A stretch of 64,000 nucleotides of DNA from Athripsodes cinereus (lineage: Eukaryota; Arthropoda; Insecta; Trichoptera; Leptoceridae), in NCBI GenBank assembly GCA_947579605.1, contig OX388313.1, positions 28,585,214 through 28,649,213 on the forward strand, in the 5' to 3' direction. The translations under genes and the position numbers were made by a program. How positions within the stretch are numbered: position 1 is the stretch's first letter; every line of letters starts with the position of its first letter. Of the stretch, positions 11,812 to 21,990 are shown piece after piece. The notes under the pieces were generated by a model. The model saw nothing but the letters and a program-made list of their open reading frames with translations. It was not told the origin of the DNA and searched no databases.

Positions 11812-12052
11812 TCATGTCGCCAGGTGGGGCGCGGAGGTAGCACTTTTGCCTTTGAGTCACGAGGTCCCCGGTTCGATTATCGGCCAGTGCAAAGTGAAGA
11901 ATGACCTTTTTCAAATTGTCCTGGGTCTGGGTGTTACATATTATGTAATGTATAGTGCATTGTATACGTGTGTATCGTCGCGTTAGTACCCATAATACAA
12001 GATTCATCTTAGGTTGGGACTAGCTCGATGTGTGTGAATTGTCTATGTAAAA
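11812..12052 (+). repeat. SINE-2 (tRNA-derived), nested
   Basis: tRNA-like head with A-box-like GGGGCGCGGAGGTAGCAC and B box GGTTCGATTAT, then a body with GTCCTGGGTCTGGGTGTTACA and GTTGGGACTAGCTCGATGTGTG. The 51160-51410 copy has a perfect B box, and a bare 3' end lies at 24690-24765. Inserted in the Helitron. Confidence 0.8.
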
Positions 12053-12054
12053 AA

Positions 12055-12280
12055 ATGAATGGAATTTTCGCAGTTAAGCGGCCCCACCCGTTGTCGAGTA
12101 CTTTTTTTCCATAGAAAAAGTATTATTTTTGAAACTGGATGAAATTGTTGCCATATGAAGAATTATTTTAAATGCCGCCAAAAAAAATCTACGTCGAATA
12201 TTAATTTCCTAATGTTCCGTACAAATTACTCGACAACGGGTGGGGCCGCTAAACTGTGAAAGTTCCAAATGAATTTTATT
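12055..12280. mobile_element. TIR element nested in Helitron
   Basis: The ends share GCGGCCCCACCCGTTGTCGAGTA in inverted orientation (about 12077-12100 and 12227-12251) and similarity extends outward to about 45 bp per arm. The centre is non-coding. The GC-rich termini stand out from the AT-rich host. Confidence 0.75.
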
Positions 12281-12357
12281 TTTTACACTATACCTACGAT
12301 GACACATTTGGACAATTACGGGAGTTTGTAAAGAGATTAATAATATTAATCATTCAT

Positions 12358-12561
12358 AAAGTCTGTAGGAGAGGGCAGTAGATCTTTGGGCCGCCCTAGA
12401 AGAAGCTGGCAAGGGCAGGTGTCGAATCTGTGTGTTGAAAGGCTTGGTTTGGAGTGGCCAGAGGTCCTGGAAGCAGCGGCGGACAGGGATCTCTGGAGGA
12501 GATACCTAGGGGCAATGGGCCCCCGACCGAACTAGGACAAGGGGAAGAAGATGTATGTATG
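12358..12561 (+). pseudogene. LINE 3' stub with 11-bp target duplication
   Basis: A 204-bp insertion flanked by TAATCATTCAT at 12347-12357 and again at 12562-12572. The other Helitron copy has the uninterrupted site. It encodes a RT C-terminal remnant (GLEWPEVLEAAADRDLWRR, then a stop) and ends in an ATGT-repeat tail. This is a textbook 5'-truncated, target-primed insertion. Confidence 0.85.
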
Positions 12562-12646
12562 TAATCATTCATTGATTCTTAGGCGGTACGAAGTTCGCTG
12601 GGCCAGCTAGTAAATAAATAAACGGAGAGTATTTAAAGCGCCATCT

Positions 12647-12979
12647 TTGTGCCATAGCACCTCGAGGACGCTGTACATTCATTTATCTATTTGTAAACTT
12701 TTTGAGCTAGCTTTGACCGATAATCCATGGTGCACATGTGGGACAGGAGCTCAATATGCGGAACATATCCTTTGGGAATGTCCTTTGATGATGGATGCAA
12801 GAGAGGAAATGATTCTTGGTATGACTGTTGACACCATCTGGTTTGGGGAAGTGTTTCTAAATGCCACAAACGCTTCACGCTTTAAGGCATTCGTGGAGTT
12901 GTGGGTCTCAAGATGGGATCTGCTACGTCAGCCGGGTCCCCCGCCCACTGACGTGGTAGGATCGGAGATGCCATAGTGG
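12647..12979 (+). pseudogene. R1/jockey-type LINE ORF2 C-terminus
   Basis: The last ~110 residues of a non-LTR polymerase. PWCTCGTGAQYAEHILWECP is the Cys-Cys-His-Cys cluster (CxCG..H....C) found at the C-terminus of R1, LOA, I and jockey-group ORF2 proteins. It ends at a stop at 12976. The EN and RT domains are absent: the sequence starts just after the Helitron's 3' end, so the copy is 5'-truncated. The stem-loop at 13026 follows in the probable 3'UTR. Clade assignment is inferred from the cysteine motif only. Confidence 0.7.
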
Positions 12980-13025
12980 AATTAAACTAGAGAGAATTAA
13001 AATATTAATGAATCGTCACCTAAAC

Positions 13026-13060
13026 GGATAAATAGGAGTCCTTGGACTCCTGCAATATCC
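13026..13060 (+). other. 35-nt stem-loop, copy 2
   Basis: Outer stem GGATA/TATCC and inner stem AGGAGTCC/GGACTCCT with a two-base loop, 46 nt after the LINE stop codon. The second copy at 4648-4682 conserves length and pairing. Confidence 0.6.
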
Positions 13061-13262
13061 GAGAGTTATTTCAACTCTTTCCTGTTAGCTTTCGAGTGTC
13101 CTGTAAGAGGCAGGTACTCGTAAAATATCTCTTGTTAGATATTTAAAGTATTCAATTCAGCGATTATGTACGTCACCCATCTTAAGCTTTTTATTGTACG
13201 AAGAAGACAATTTGCATTTTTTGTTACATGCATTTAGTCTGTTGGTTAACTCACATACGAGA
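13061..13262 (+). repeat. GTA repeat, diverged
   Basis: GCTTTCGAGTGTCCTGTAAG, AGGCAGGTACTCGTAAAA, TTCAGCGATTATGTACGTCACCC and GAAGAAGACAATTTGCA follow in the family's order. Confidence 0.65.
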
Positions 13263-13489
13263 AATGAATGAATTAACATAGTTTCAAATATGATCACTTT
13301 TATAATTCTTCGATAGAGGGTGATAATCGCTATATTGTGATGTTTTTCAACTAATCTACTGTTAATATTAGCCTCCTAGGTTGAACAATTAAATTATTAG
13401 ATGTAGGTATATAAAATTGACAAATAATACATGACAATTTTTTCTCAGTACAGGATTATTATTATTAAATAAACAAATTTAAAAAATGG

Positions 13490-13628
13490 GCACGTGTTAA
13501 GTAAGAGAAATCTGTGTGCATGTATGAGAATCTGCACTTATACGGAAGAAGCGAAAGAAATATGTATAGATTGATTAGTATGGCGTTCTGTTCTCTCTGC
13601 CTATTTTATTTGAAATGTGGCGTAAGGG
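13490..13628 (+). pseudogene. Family-A LINE fragment
   Basis: Contains GTTAAGTAAGAGAAATCTGTGTGCATGTATGAG (in two overlapping runs), GAAGCGAAAGAAATATGTA and TGGCGTTCTGTTCTCTCTGCC. This is the same 3' coding end as at 34140-34260. The reading frame is disrupted. Confidence 0.65.
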
Positions 13629-14290
13629 TATTATAGACTAATATAGACTATTATAGACTAATATAGACTATTATAGACTAATATAGACTATTATAGACTA
13701 ATATAGACTATTTATTTATTTAAGCATACACGGTTGTATGTTTACTTTTTTATATTTATATGTAAATTATATAATCTTTTGTTAAAGGCTTATAGCCGTT
13801 TATTTTATAAAATAAAATAAAATAAAATAAGCCTTTAACATGTTAACAAAATACATATGTAGACACAACAATGACATAACAATATATTAAATAATTTATA
13901 GTGTCGAAGATCAAACAGTAATCAGGGAATACTATAATAACAATTGAAATAATAAACAAGAGAAATAAAATAAAAAAAATATCATTATAAAATTATAGAC
14001 TAATATAGACTATTATAGACTATTATAGACTAATATAGACTATTTATTTATTTAAACATACACGGCAATAAGCCTTTTACATGTTAACAAAATACATATG
14101 TAGACACAACAATGACATAACAATATATTAAATAATTTATAGTGTCGAAGATCAAACAGTAATCAGGGAATACTATAATAACAATTGAAATAATAAACAA
14201 AAGAAATAAAATAAAAAAAATATCATTATAAAATTATAGACTAATATAGACTATTATAGACTAATATAGACTATTATACACTAATAACTA
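13629..14290. repeat. 20-bp minisatellite and 241-bp tandem duplication
   Basis: TATAGACTAATATAGACTAT units occupy about 13632-13710, 13994-14042 and 14233-14280. Between them a repeat T segment (starting GCCTTT at 13831 and again at 14072) is duplicated with a 241-bp offset and few differences: ACATATGTAGACACAACAATG appears in both. The arrangement implies unequal exchange between minisatellite blocks. Confidence 0.8.
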
Positions 14291-14585
14291 AGGGTATATC
14301 GACTCTCCAGTTACACAACTCAACAAGTCGAAATTTTTGATTTAATTGGTAATAGATGTAATCAACTCTACTCTTCCAAAAATACACGGTTCCCTTTATA
14401 TTAAATATTAAGTTATAATTCACTCGGTATCGGGTGCCATGCCTCGAGGAAAAGAAAGAAGTATTTAGTTTAATAATAACTGATCCGATCCACCCGGTGG
14501 AGTGCATTAGCACATTGCCTCGTTTAGGTGGTCTTATAAAAATACCAAAAAAAACACAACGTTTGCGCAAAACCACTACTCCTAC

Positions 14586-15025
14586 CTAGGAGTGAAGTGG
14601 TATAATGCTTTGCCGGTGGATTGCAAGGATCTAGCAAATATTGGTATAGCTAAGTTTAAGTTAGCTTTAAAAAAGTTAATGAAGTAGATTTTTCTTCTCT
14701 TTGGAATTATAGATTATTGATGATTGAAAGTGTACCTTATTGTTATTTAATTTGTACTAACATGTTTATTTTTGTACGATGTGTTTTTTTTTCTTTTCGA
14801 GTTTATGGAAAGTTTCAGGATTTATTCTGGTAATGTTTTTGAAATTGTTTTCTTTTTATTTACTTTTGTATTGTTTTGTAATATTGTAACAATGTAGCTC
14901 ACTTCAAAACACGAGATTTTCTCTTTTGAAGTTGAGTCATTGAAAAATAATGTTTTATTTATATGAATTTGTTAACTATGTAAATATGTTATAAAAAAAT
15001 TATAAATAAATAAATAAAAAAAGTT
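14586..15025 (+). pseudogene. LINE C-terminus and 3'UTR relic
   Basis: Plus-strand GVKWYNALPVDCKDLANIG..FKLALKKL, then a stop near 14686. This resembles the 'WN.LP......FK..LK..L' end of CR1/L2-group polymerases. The following DNA is non-coding and ends with TAAATAAATAAATAAA at about 15004-15020, probably the element's tail. Confidence 0.5.
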
Positions 15026-15170
15026 AATAATGAAAAAAGTTAATGTACCTATTTTCTATTCCACAAATCTCTCGAATTGTTTAACTATTGAATGAGACAA
15101 AAACAATTAAGTCTTTAACAGTGCAATTATTATAAAGTATAATATTTCACTTTCTGTTGTGCTTTTAAAG

Positions 15171-15751
15171 CAGTGGTTCTTAACCTTTTTAGGTGTCCGC
15201 ACCCCCGTATATCTTCAAGTATGATTTGGCACCCCCAAATATCTGGGAGAAAAATATGAAAGGAAATAACATGGTTTAATGCGATTTTGAAGTAATTTCT
15301 TTTATTAAAATAATTATTTATGTTTAGTCCAATAAACGAATATTTATTTATATTTATTTATTACAAAATATTTATGTATGAAGTACAGATACAAACAAAG
15401 GAATTAATGACTTCGTTGCTGTTGCTAACTTCCAATTATCTTTAAACCGATGGCATCGGATATTTTGACAGCATCCATCGGACTTTCATGTTGCTGTTGG
15501 TTAGCATTAGAAAATATAAATAATATTCAATATTATTTCGGTTAAGTTTAAATATTTCAAAAATAGATAAAAATTATTATATAAATTTTTGTACAAAATA
15601 TAGCAAATATACAAAATATATCATAAAAATAATTAATATAACTTAATTTTCCCGTTTATTTATTTATTTAACCGAGAGCTCTGTCTCGCACCCCTATGAG
15701 CAGCTCCCCGCTTCCCCTGGGGGTGCGGGCACCCCTGGTTAAGAACCACTG
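15171..15751. mobile_element. hAT MITE with perfect 8-bp duplication
   Basis: Terminal inverted repeats CAGTGGTTCTTAACC / GGTTAAGAACCACTG, flanked on both sides by TTTTAAAG (15163-15170 and 15752-15759). The 8-bp duplication and CAGTGGTTC end are diagnostic of the hAT superfamily. 581 bp, subterminally GC-rich (GGCACCCCC), no transposase: non-autonomous. Confidence 0.92.
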
Positions 15752-15759
15752 TTTTAAAG

Positions 15760-16205
15760 CATAATACATAATTATAAACAAACCAAAACTACAAAAATGG
15801 CGATTTCTTGAATAAAAGACATTTCTACTTATTGCGCTACAGAATTGGACAGTCGGTTATAATGGATACATCAACAAACAAACTAACATATGAACTGACT
15901 TTTATAAATATTCATGTGACATCATGTACTAGGTATCATAATGAAAAAAACTCAAGTTTAAGTAAAAAAATATCATATTATAAAAACATTCTCTAAGTAT
16001 AGATGTGAGAGAGAGGGAGAAGCGTGGGTGGTTAGCTGGTAGATTTTCATTTTGAAATATATTATTCAGCTGATAATAATGATATAAGAATAATCGCTAT
16101 GGAAAGAAAACTGATTATGTTAAGTATCAGAAAAAAAAACAATATTATTTATTTTCTTTCCATTTATAAACTGTAAGAAATAATCTTATTTCTTACATAT
16201 TTAAT
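15760..16205. other. Intergenic
   Basis: No gene recognised. The 62-codon frame at 15808-15996 has no motif. Confidence 0.45.
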
Positions 16206-16235
16206 CAAATATTTGAATATTTTTTAGAGTAACAT

Positions 16236-16440
16236 TTGAATGGGCGACCGAAAAAACAATTGTTCGACTTACCAGAACTGACTCTAATATTATTTGTGGC
16301 GACAAAAATTTTAAGTTGGCGACTTATATTGAAAGACAAAAAATCATCATCGAGCTGCAAAAAATGGGCGACTATTATACTAGGTGTGCGATTGAAAATA
16401 CTTTACGGGCGACGAAATATACTAACTAGCAACTAAATAC
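16236..16440 (+). repeat. 20-bp-period GCGAC array
   Basis: The word GGCGAC or a close variant (GTTCGAC, GTGCGAT, TAGCAAC) recurs near 16246, 16266, 16301, 16321, 16370, 16390, 16411 and 16431, mostly at multiples of about 20 bp, in an AT-rich background. The open frame across it is a by-product. Same style as the array at 26241-26380. Confidence 0.55.
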
Positions 16441-16579
16441 TTATATCAAATCACTGACTGAAAATACCACGAGAAATACGTAACTTCGATGTGTATTCTT
16501 AAATTTTCCAAATTAATTTGAATTGTGTGTATTTATGCGTTCTTTTTTGTTGTTTTTAGTAAAAAATTGTCAAAAAATT

Positions 16580-17080
16580 GTATATTATTTTTAATATATT
16601 TAATTTTATGAATGATCAAACGCCATTTCCTTCTGTCCTTGCAGACGCATTTTGCTTCCATCGCATCAATGCAATTCCTCATACATTCTCTCCTCTTCAT
16701 TGCACTCAGCACGTGTCCAACTTTTAAGATCTGGTCTACACGGTCTAGCAATTTAATTCTCAGCTGACCACGTCTCCGAGTACTCTTTCTCTCAGCCATA
16801 TATATAGTTTTTCTTACTTTGTCTTCATTCATTCATTCATCACATATGCACAAACCACCGTAACTTATTTACATTCATCTTGGTTATTATATCAACTTCC
16901 ATTCCACATTCCTATTGTAAAGCACTCTCATGCGCACGATCTCTCAGACTTTTACCACACATCCTTCTCAACAATCTCGTTTCTTCTGCATTTATTCTGC
17001 TTTCACCCTTCTTCAGCCATATCCACGTCTCACTTGCATACATAAGTGTTGGCACTACGATAGCAAAGTGCACCAACCTG
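16580..17080 (-). pseudogene. Family-A LINE RT C-terminal region
   Basis: The minus strand reads through PTLMYASETWIWLKKGESR, INAEETRLLRRMCG, VNKLRWF, AERKSTRRRGQLR, LLDRVDQILKVGHVLS and RRECMRN. That is the segment after the RT active site in a widespread insect LINE. At least two stops and a frameshift break it. It supplies the order of segments used to recognise the shorter copies. Confidence 0.75.
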
Positions 17081-17610
17081 TAAATAAATAAATTTTAACG
17101 CATCTTGAAGGTATGAAATATACTTATCTTTGTACTTGGTCATTGAAGGTGGAGTAGTTTGGTAGTAGATTTCGTTCCCTAAATTCTATTAACAAAATCA
17201 TCTCATTTATATTCAAAGCAATGAAATATGCATAATACATACAACAACAATTTATCCTTTTCTCCCTCATCCCCCTTTTTAAACGTCCTGTAGGAGCTAT
17301 AAAATCATATTTGCATTAATAATTTACTCCGTTCACATATGTGTATGTTTGTTTGCATAGTATCTGTCATTCGACAGACACTAATATGAAAAACAATACT
17401 CTTTATGGTAACTTGCATTTTTTGATCGTATTCTTGGATAAAACTGTATTATTTTGTTTTAGTTACATTACAGAAGTAATGTTAGTAAATCTGAAGCCCA
17501 TCCTGAATGCCTTAATTTTTTCAGTTATTTTAGATGCACTTATTGAACTATGTAACAATTTATAGACATTTAAAAAAAAATTAACTCGAATTTCTTTGTT
17601 TATTTGTTAC
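17081..17610. other. Intergenic
   Basis: Mostly unique AT-rich DNA. A short GTA-repeat trace (GAAGCCCATCCTGAATGCCTT) lies at about 17494. Confidence 0.45.
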
Positions 17611-17614
17611 ATGA

Positions 17615-17752
17615 ATTTAAAATACGCTATCGCGATTTTAGTCTTGAAAAGCTCGTCAATGGTGCCTTAATTTTTGTTGGCACGGAGAGAACAGCTTGCC
17701 TGTTTATAATATGCAGCTGATCTACGTATGGGATATACCGTGATGATTTAAA
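17615..17752 (+). repeat. GTA repeat fragment
   Basis: TGGCACGGAGAGAACAGCTTGCC, ATGCAGCTGATCT and TATGGGATATACCGTGATG mark the 3' half of the repeat. Confidence 0.65.
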
Positions 17753-18615
17753 TAGAGATTAAAGAATTTGTAGATAGCCTGATCCTAGAGAGAGTTTGGG
17801 CTTTTAATCGAGTGACGCTCTGAGCTCAATTTATGGTTAAACTAAGTAGTACGTTCATAAATGTCCAAAATATGACATCAAAGCACGTTTGATTCAAAAG
17901 TTCACATCTCCTTCGAGTCTCTCGTCGTAGATGCATTTTTAAAATTAGAATTAAAATAGATTAAAAAAAAATACTGTATTACTTTTACTATGAACAATAT
18001 TCGCCTCAGAGGTCTTGCGGGTAGACACCCATCATCAGCAAGTTTTTATTAAGTTTCTAATAATCTTTGCTGATGTGATTGAGATTGAAATTTACAAAGC
18101 TAAATGCACCTAATTTAAAGAAAAAATTAAAAATAGTGATATCAACTTTTTTCGTAGTAAAATGGGGTCAAAGCTAGTATACAATATATTTCAATGTTAA
18201 ATTCAAATGTTAACATAAAATATATTTATGTAAGTGTAGTACCTAGCTATGTACCTGAAAATTATGTAAATAAATAAATATTAGATACCTATATATTAAA
18301 TATTGTATATATCTATTATAAATATTTCATTGTATAGGTATATATTATATTATAATATCTAATATTATTTTCATTGCATAATGTATATTTGTACATTATA
18401 ACTATGTGTATCTGTATGTACATATTATTATTGTGTAATATTTATTCTGAAAATGTTGAATATGTAAATTCATATTTTTCTTACTGTCTATTGCTTCCGT
18501 TTGTATGTGCGGTCCGATCGTAAAGAAACGCCTGCATCTTGCTGAAAATAATGTATCTGAGAGACAGTGCGCATCACTCAAAAACAAATTTGAAATTGAG
18601 TAAAATGTTTAAAAG
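17753..18615. other. Intergenic, AT-rich
   Basis: No gene recognised. 18180-18460 is almost pure A/T. Confidence 0.45.
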
Positions 18616-18619
18616 CGTC

Positions 18620-18790
18620 AAGTTCTCCGACTAAATATCAAGCCACATGGTTTTCGGACGCCCGCGATTTCGCATACCCCCTCATTCAGATAAGTATATC
18701 TTCTTTGTCATCCTTTTATCATATGTACATTGTCCAAATCACTTATTTACACGCATTCTATCCACAGCACACACCTTGAATCTACTACTA
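18620..18790 (-). pseudogene. Family-A LINE fragment
   Basis: The plus strand carries CAAGCCACATGGTTTTCGGAC, GCCCGCGATTTCGCATACC, and CAAATCACTTATTTACACGCATTC, the reverse of the RGVRKRG... and RVNKL coding segments. Broken frames. Confidence 0.55.
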
Positions 18791-18794
18791 CTAG

Positions 18795-18955
18795 TGTACC
18801 ATCATGGCATATCCCACAAGTGTGGTAGGGCACAAATCAGCTACATGTAATAAACATGCAAGCTGTCTTCTCTCTGCCAACAAAATATTGAGGGAATCAT
18901 GATGGGTGGCAAACCTCATCCTCTTGAATCCCCTAATATCTTAAGAATATTTCCT
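18795..18955 (-). repeat. GTA repeat, 3' half
   Basis: Preceded by CTACTACTACTA (the (GTA)n tail on the other strand), then CATCATGGCATATCCCACAAG, GCTACATGTAATAAACATGC and GATGGGTGGCAAACCTCATC. Confidence 0.75.
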
Positions 18956-20260
18956 GAAAATAATAGGTACTAATAATGAAATAGGTAACGAAACGTATTC
19001 TGTATGTCAAGGAGCCTTTTCAGGAGCCACGTTAGACAGGAATGATTTATTTGTTTTGTTTTGTTTCTATTTCTTTCTTTCTGTACTTTGTACTGTACTG
19101 GCAGTTAAAAACGACCATGAAATTAAAGATTAAGTACAATAATTATGTTGAATCTTTATTATATTATATTGTGTAAAATTTAATTTATATGTTGCCCATT
19201 TTCTTAAATAAAGAAAAATACGCTTCAAAACATTAATACGCTTTTCACTCAGTAATCCTTCATTTTATCACGAAAAAAACATTTAATGACGCAGAAAATT
19301 CAGCAAAGGCATTATCAGGCATTTCACAATGCACACACCCATAATTTACATTATAAAATACACTGCACAAGGCAACCAGAAGTAGTAGTAGTAGTACGGA
19401 TATTTTCATTCCAATCTCATTTTATATTCCCTTTATTTCCTTTTAGCCACCCACACAAACTCCCTATGCACCCTCACCCACTCCACTAACGGAATTTAGG
19501 GGGAGGTACCTATACAGGGGTGCGCGGCACACCCTTGTGGAACCCCGGTTAACCACCCGACCAATAGCGAGTGGAACGAACGGATACAGTGATTCTAATT
19601 TGATGGGTCGGGGGGGGGTAATTAGATGATTGGTTTTAATTGAATCAATGAATTTAACAATTATTTTATTATTTTTATGATTTTTATTCAAAGTACAAAA
19701 ATGTTATTATTTCTTTTTTTCCTCTTTTATTTTATTAATTCATTCAACTGGCGAGAAATTAAATTTACAAAAGGGTTGTTTGGACGCCTGATTTTTTTAA
19801 GAGGAATCTTATTATTTTTAACGTTTTTATTATTTAAATGAAACTCAAACTCAGTTCACATTTTTTTTCCTATCCTTTTACAGAGATAATTATTATCTTA
19901 ATAAGAAACTTGTTGAACGTAGGTACTTAATAAAAACAAAATGTATTTTTAACAAATAAAAGATTACGATTTTTTTAGATTTTAAAATAATTTATTTCAA
20001 CTTTGTTATAAACAAGCTCATAAGAAACATCATGTCAAATATATACACCTCTTTGGTCATTCTCTCTCATCATCGGTTCTTTTCATGTGCTCAAATCAAA
20101 GAAATTACTTCTATTTAATTTCAATTGTTATAAATTTATGCATGTTTAACATATTATGATATTTGGAAAATAGCAAAATTAGTATTTAAGTATGGAAAAT
20201 GTGTAGATTCGAATTTTTCTTCATAATATATATGGATAACAATAGCAAAATTCATTCACT
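18956..20260. other. Intergenic
   Basis: No gene recognised. GTA microsatellite at 19381-19396. 19500-19560 is GC-rich (GGGGTGCGCGGCACACCC...CCCCGGTTAACC), possibly a hAT-type terminal fragment. A run of G lies at about 19610-19618. Confidence 0.45.
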
Positions 20261-20261
20261 G

Positions 20262-20462
20262 TGTCGGTGTTTAGGTAGTAGAATTCCATATCGAAAGAAA
20301 TAAAACAAGCGTTTTATTCTATTAATGATTTATTCGATGAGAGAGACGTCTTTCGTCTTATAAGGAAAAAGATTGACAATGTCCTTATAAGACGAAAGAC
20401 GTCTCTCTCATCGAATAAATCATTAGTAGAATAAAACGTTTGTTTTATTTATTTCGAAATAG
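20262..20462. mobile_element. Foldback element with ~76-bp arms
   Basis: Arms 20291-20366 and 20382-20457 are inverted copies with a few mismatches and a 15-bp spacer. Diagnostic inner words are GAGAGACGTCTTTCGTCTTA and its complement. A leader (CACTGTGTCGGTGTTTAGG) precedes the left arm. Related pieces: 10121-10268, 3730-3790 and a trace at 26920-26975. Confidence 0.85.
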
Positions 20463-21040
20463 CAAAATTATATGGAAAACAGTAACGGTCATCAAAAATT
20501 CGAAAACAAATGATAAATCATAAAGTTTTTTTCAATTCGAACTTATTTCTTGGACAAATGATCAACCTAAGGTTTTCAAACAAGAAATCCTGGGTTAAAA
20601 TTTCATTTTCAAAATTAAAACGAACAAGTAAATCAGGTAAATCAAACAGGAAAACCAGATCAGGATTCGGATGAAAATCCGAGACTCTACCATGAAGGAC
20701 ATTAGGAATTTTCAACATTAGGAATTTCTTCCAACTACATAACCCTTTTCCGTTACTCAAATATTTGAGATTCACTGCCCGGCGCGGGTAGTGAGATGTG
20801 CATTGAAATAAGAACATTATTATTGTTACATAATTTTTCTTGAGCCTCTTCATTCCACTTTCTATAATATTGTATAACCATCAGGAACGTCTTATTCAAT
20901 ATACCTCCCTGTACCATTCACATATTATTATCAATTCTACATCATAGCGAAATTCTATACACAACGAAACATACATACACACTTGTCTATCATTTTATGT
21001 GTTCGTCGATTTGTATATCACGTCAATTTGTACATATATC
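20463..21040. other. Intergenic
   Basis: A 111-codon minus-strand frame (20518-20853) has no recognised motif and no splice or codon evidence; I do not call it a gene. Confidence 0.45.
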
Positions 21041-21044
21041 ACGG

Positions 21045-21098
21045 TACTCGTAAAGCACCAAGTAGGTATTATGTAAAATACTTGGTGCTTTACGAGTA
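21045..21098. repeat. 20-bp perfect hairpin
   Basis: TACTCGTAAAGCACCAAGTA (21045-21064) and its exact complement (21079-21098), separated by 14 bp. A minimal foldback or miRNA-precursor-sized hairpin. Confidence 0.75.
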
Positions 21099-21640
21099 TC
21101 TATTCAATAGTGTTTATGATTAAATTATCTTCTTTAAATCCCACGGATAGAATGACGTGTATATTCATTGGTAAATGCAGTTTTCTCAATTTCGAAGAGA
21201 CACAATCTCTCTCAAGTTGAGAAGTCAGCAGTACGACAAACTAGAACCACACTGATATTTTTAAAAACCTACTTGTACGACCAACTATTTGCTCATTCAT
21301 ATATCGGGCATTTTTAAATAATATAGACTGATCTACTATATAACTGAAATTCTGAAAAAATGAAACTATAGATTCATTGAATCTCAGAACTATCCCTGTC
21401 GACTTCGAGGTCTCGTGGGGTTTAATAATTTGATACTTTTCCTCTCTACTCCCATTTTCAGTCTCATTCTTTTATTTCCTTCTTAATTGGAGATAATTTG
21501 TGTGTGCTTTTGTTTTTTTTTGTGTAGGTACCTAATATTAATTTGTTTTTAGTGTCAATTAAATGTATGTTACATTATATAGTACTAAACAATGTTTGCA
21601 AACTTTGCTGGTTTTCTAGCTTTAATTTATTTAACTGTAT
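21099..21640. other. Intergenic
   Basis: Nothing recognised. Confidence 0.45.
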
Positions 21641-21644
21641 AACT

Positions 21645-21775
21645 GTCTAACCTGTAACCCAGATGCCGGCAAACTCCCCTTTCACGACACAAGCTTTCAG
21701 GTTACAGTGAAAGGTGTATAAGGTTGTATTTGGGTTTATAATAAAAACCCAGATACGTCTTTAAAAAAATATTAT
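21645..21775 (+). repeat. SINE-1, 3' part
   Basis: GTAACCCAGATGCCGGCAAA, CTTTCACGACACAAGCTT, CAGTGAAAGGTGTATAAGG and TTTGGGTTTATAATAAAAACCC match the 52547-52715 copy. The tRNA-like head is missing. Confidence 0.75.
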
Positions 21776-21839
21776 TTATGTTTATACCGTATGTTTGCAA
21801 AAGGCAATAAAAGAGAATAAATAAAAAATATCTACTAAA

Positions 21840-21990
21840 TAAACTAAGTAGTTGTTCTTTTTTGATGGATGCCATACTTCATCGCTGAATTGAAAAAAGG
21901 GTAGCCTATAAACTCACTGCATGTAATGAAAACACATGTCTATCTTTTTGTTCCATGAAAATAAGACATCTAGAATGGGTGGGCAATATA
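21840..21990 (-). repeat. GTA repeat, rearranged
   Basis: Short family words (TGCCATACTTCATCGCTGAATTG; CATGTAATGAAAACACATG; AAGACATCTAGAATGGGTGGGC) in scrambled spacing. Confidence 0.5.

Larger units (their letters stand above)
10965..12610 (+). mobile_element. Non-autonomous Helitron, copy 1
   Basis: Starts with TC after an A (TCTAATATATAAAAGG) and ends GGGCCAGCTAG followed by T: the 5'-TC...CTAG-3' ends and A|T insertion site typical of Helitrons, with a short GCTGGGCCAGC palindrome just before the end. The element at 51831-52796 has the same ends and shared interior (TTATAACTCAAGAATGGCTG, GATCTCTGATTTGTTGGATTC). No Rep/helicase is encoded. Compared with copy 2 it has an extra ~370 bp flanked by two versions of AAGAAAATTATTTA..CATACATTTTTAATTTC (11118-11182 and 11495-11558). 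It also carries three later insertions: a SINE, a TIR element and a LINE stub. Confidence 0.8.

Noticed and set aside
13632..13710. CRISPR-like array of direct repeats
   Set aside because: Units are contiguous with no unique spacers; a minisatellite in a eukaryotic genome.
20518..20853. 111-codon minus-strand frame
   Set aside because: No recognisable motif, no splice context, and length within chance expectation for this much sequence.
21045..21098. microRNA precursor
   Set aside because: The 20-bp arms are exactly complementary with no bulges and the loop is short; more like a foldback remnant, with no sign of a conserved mature arm.
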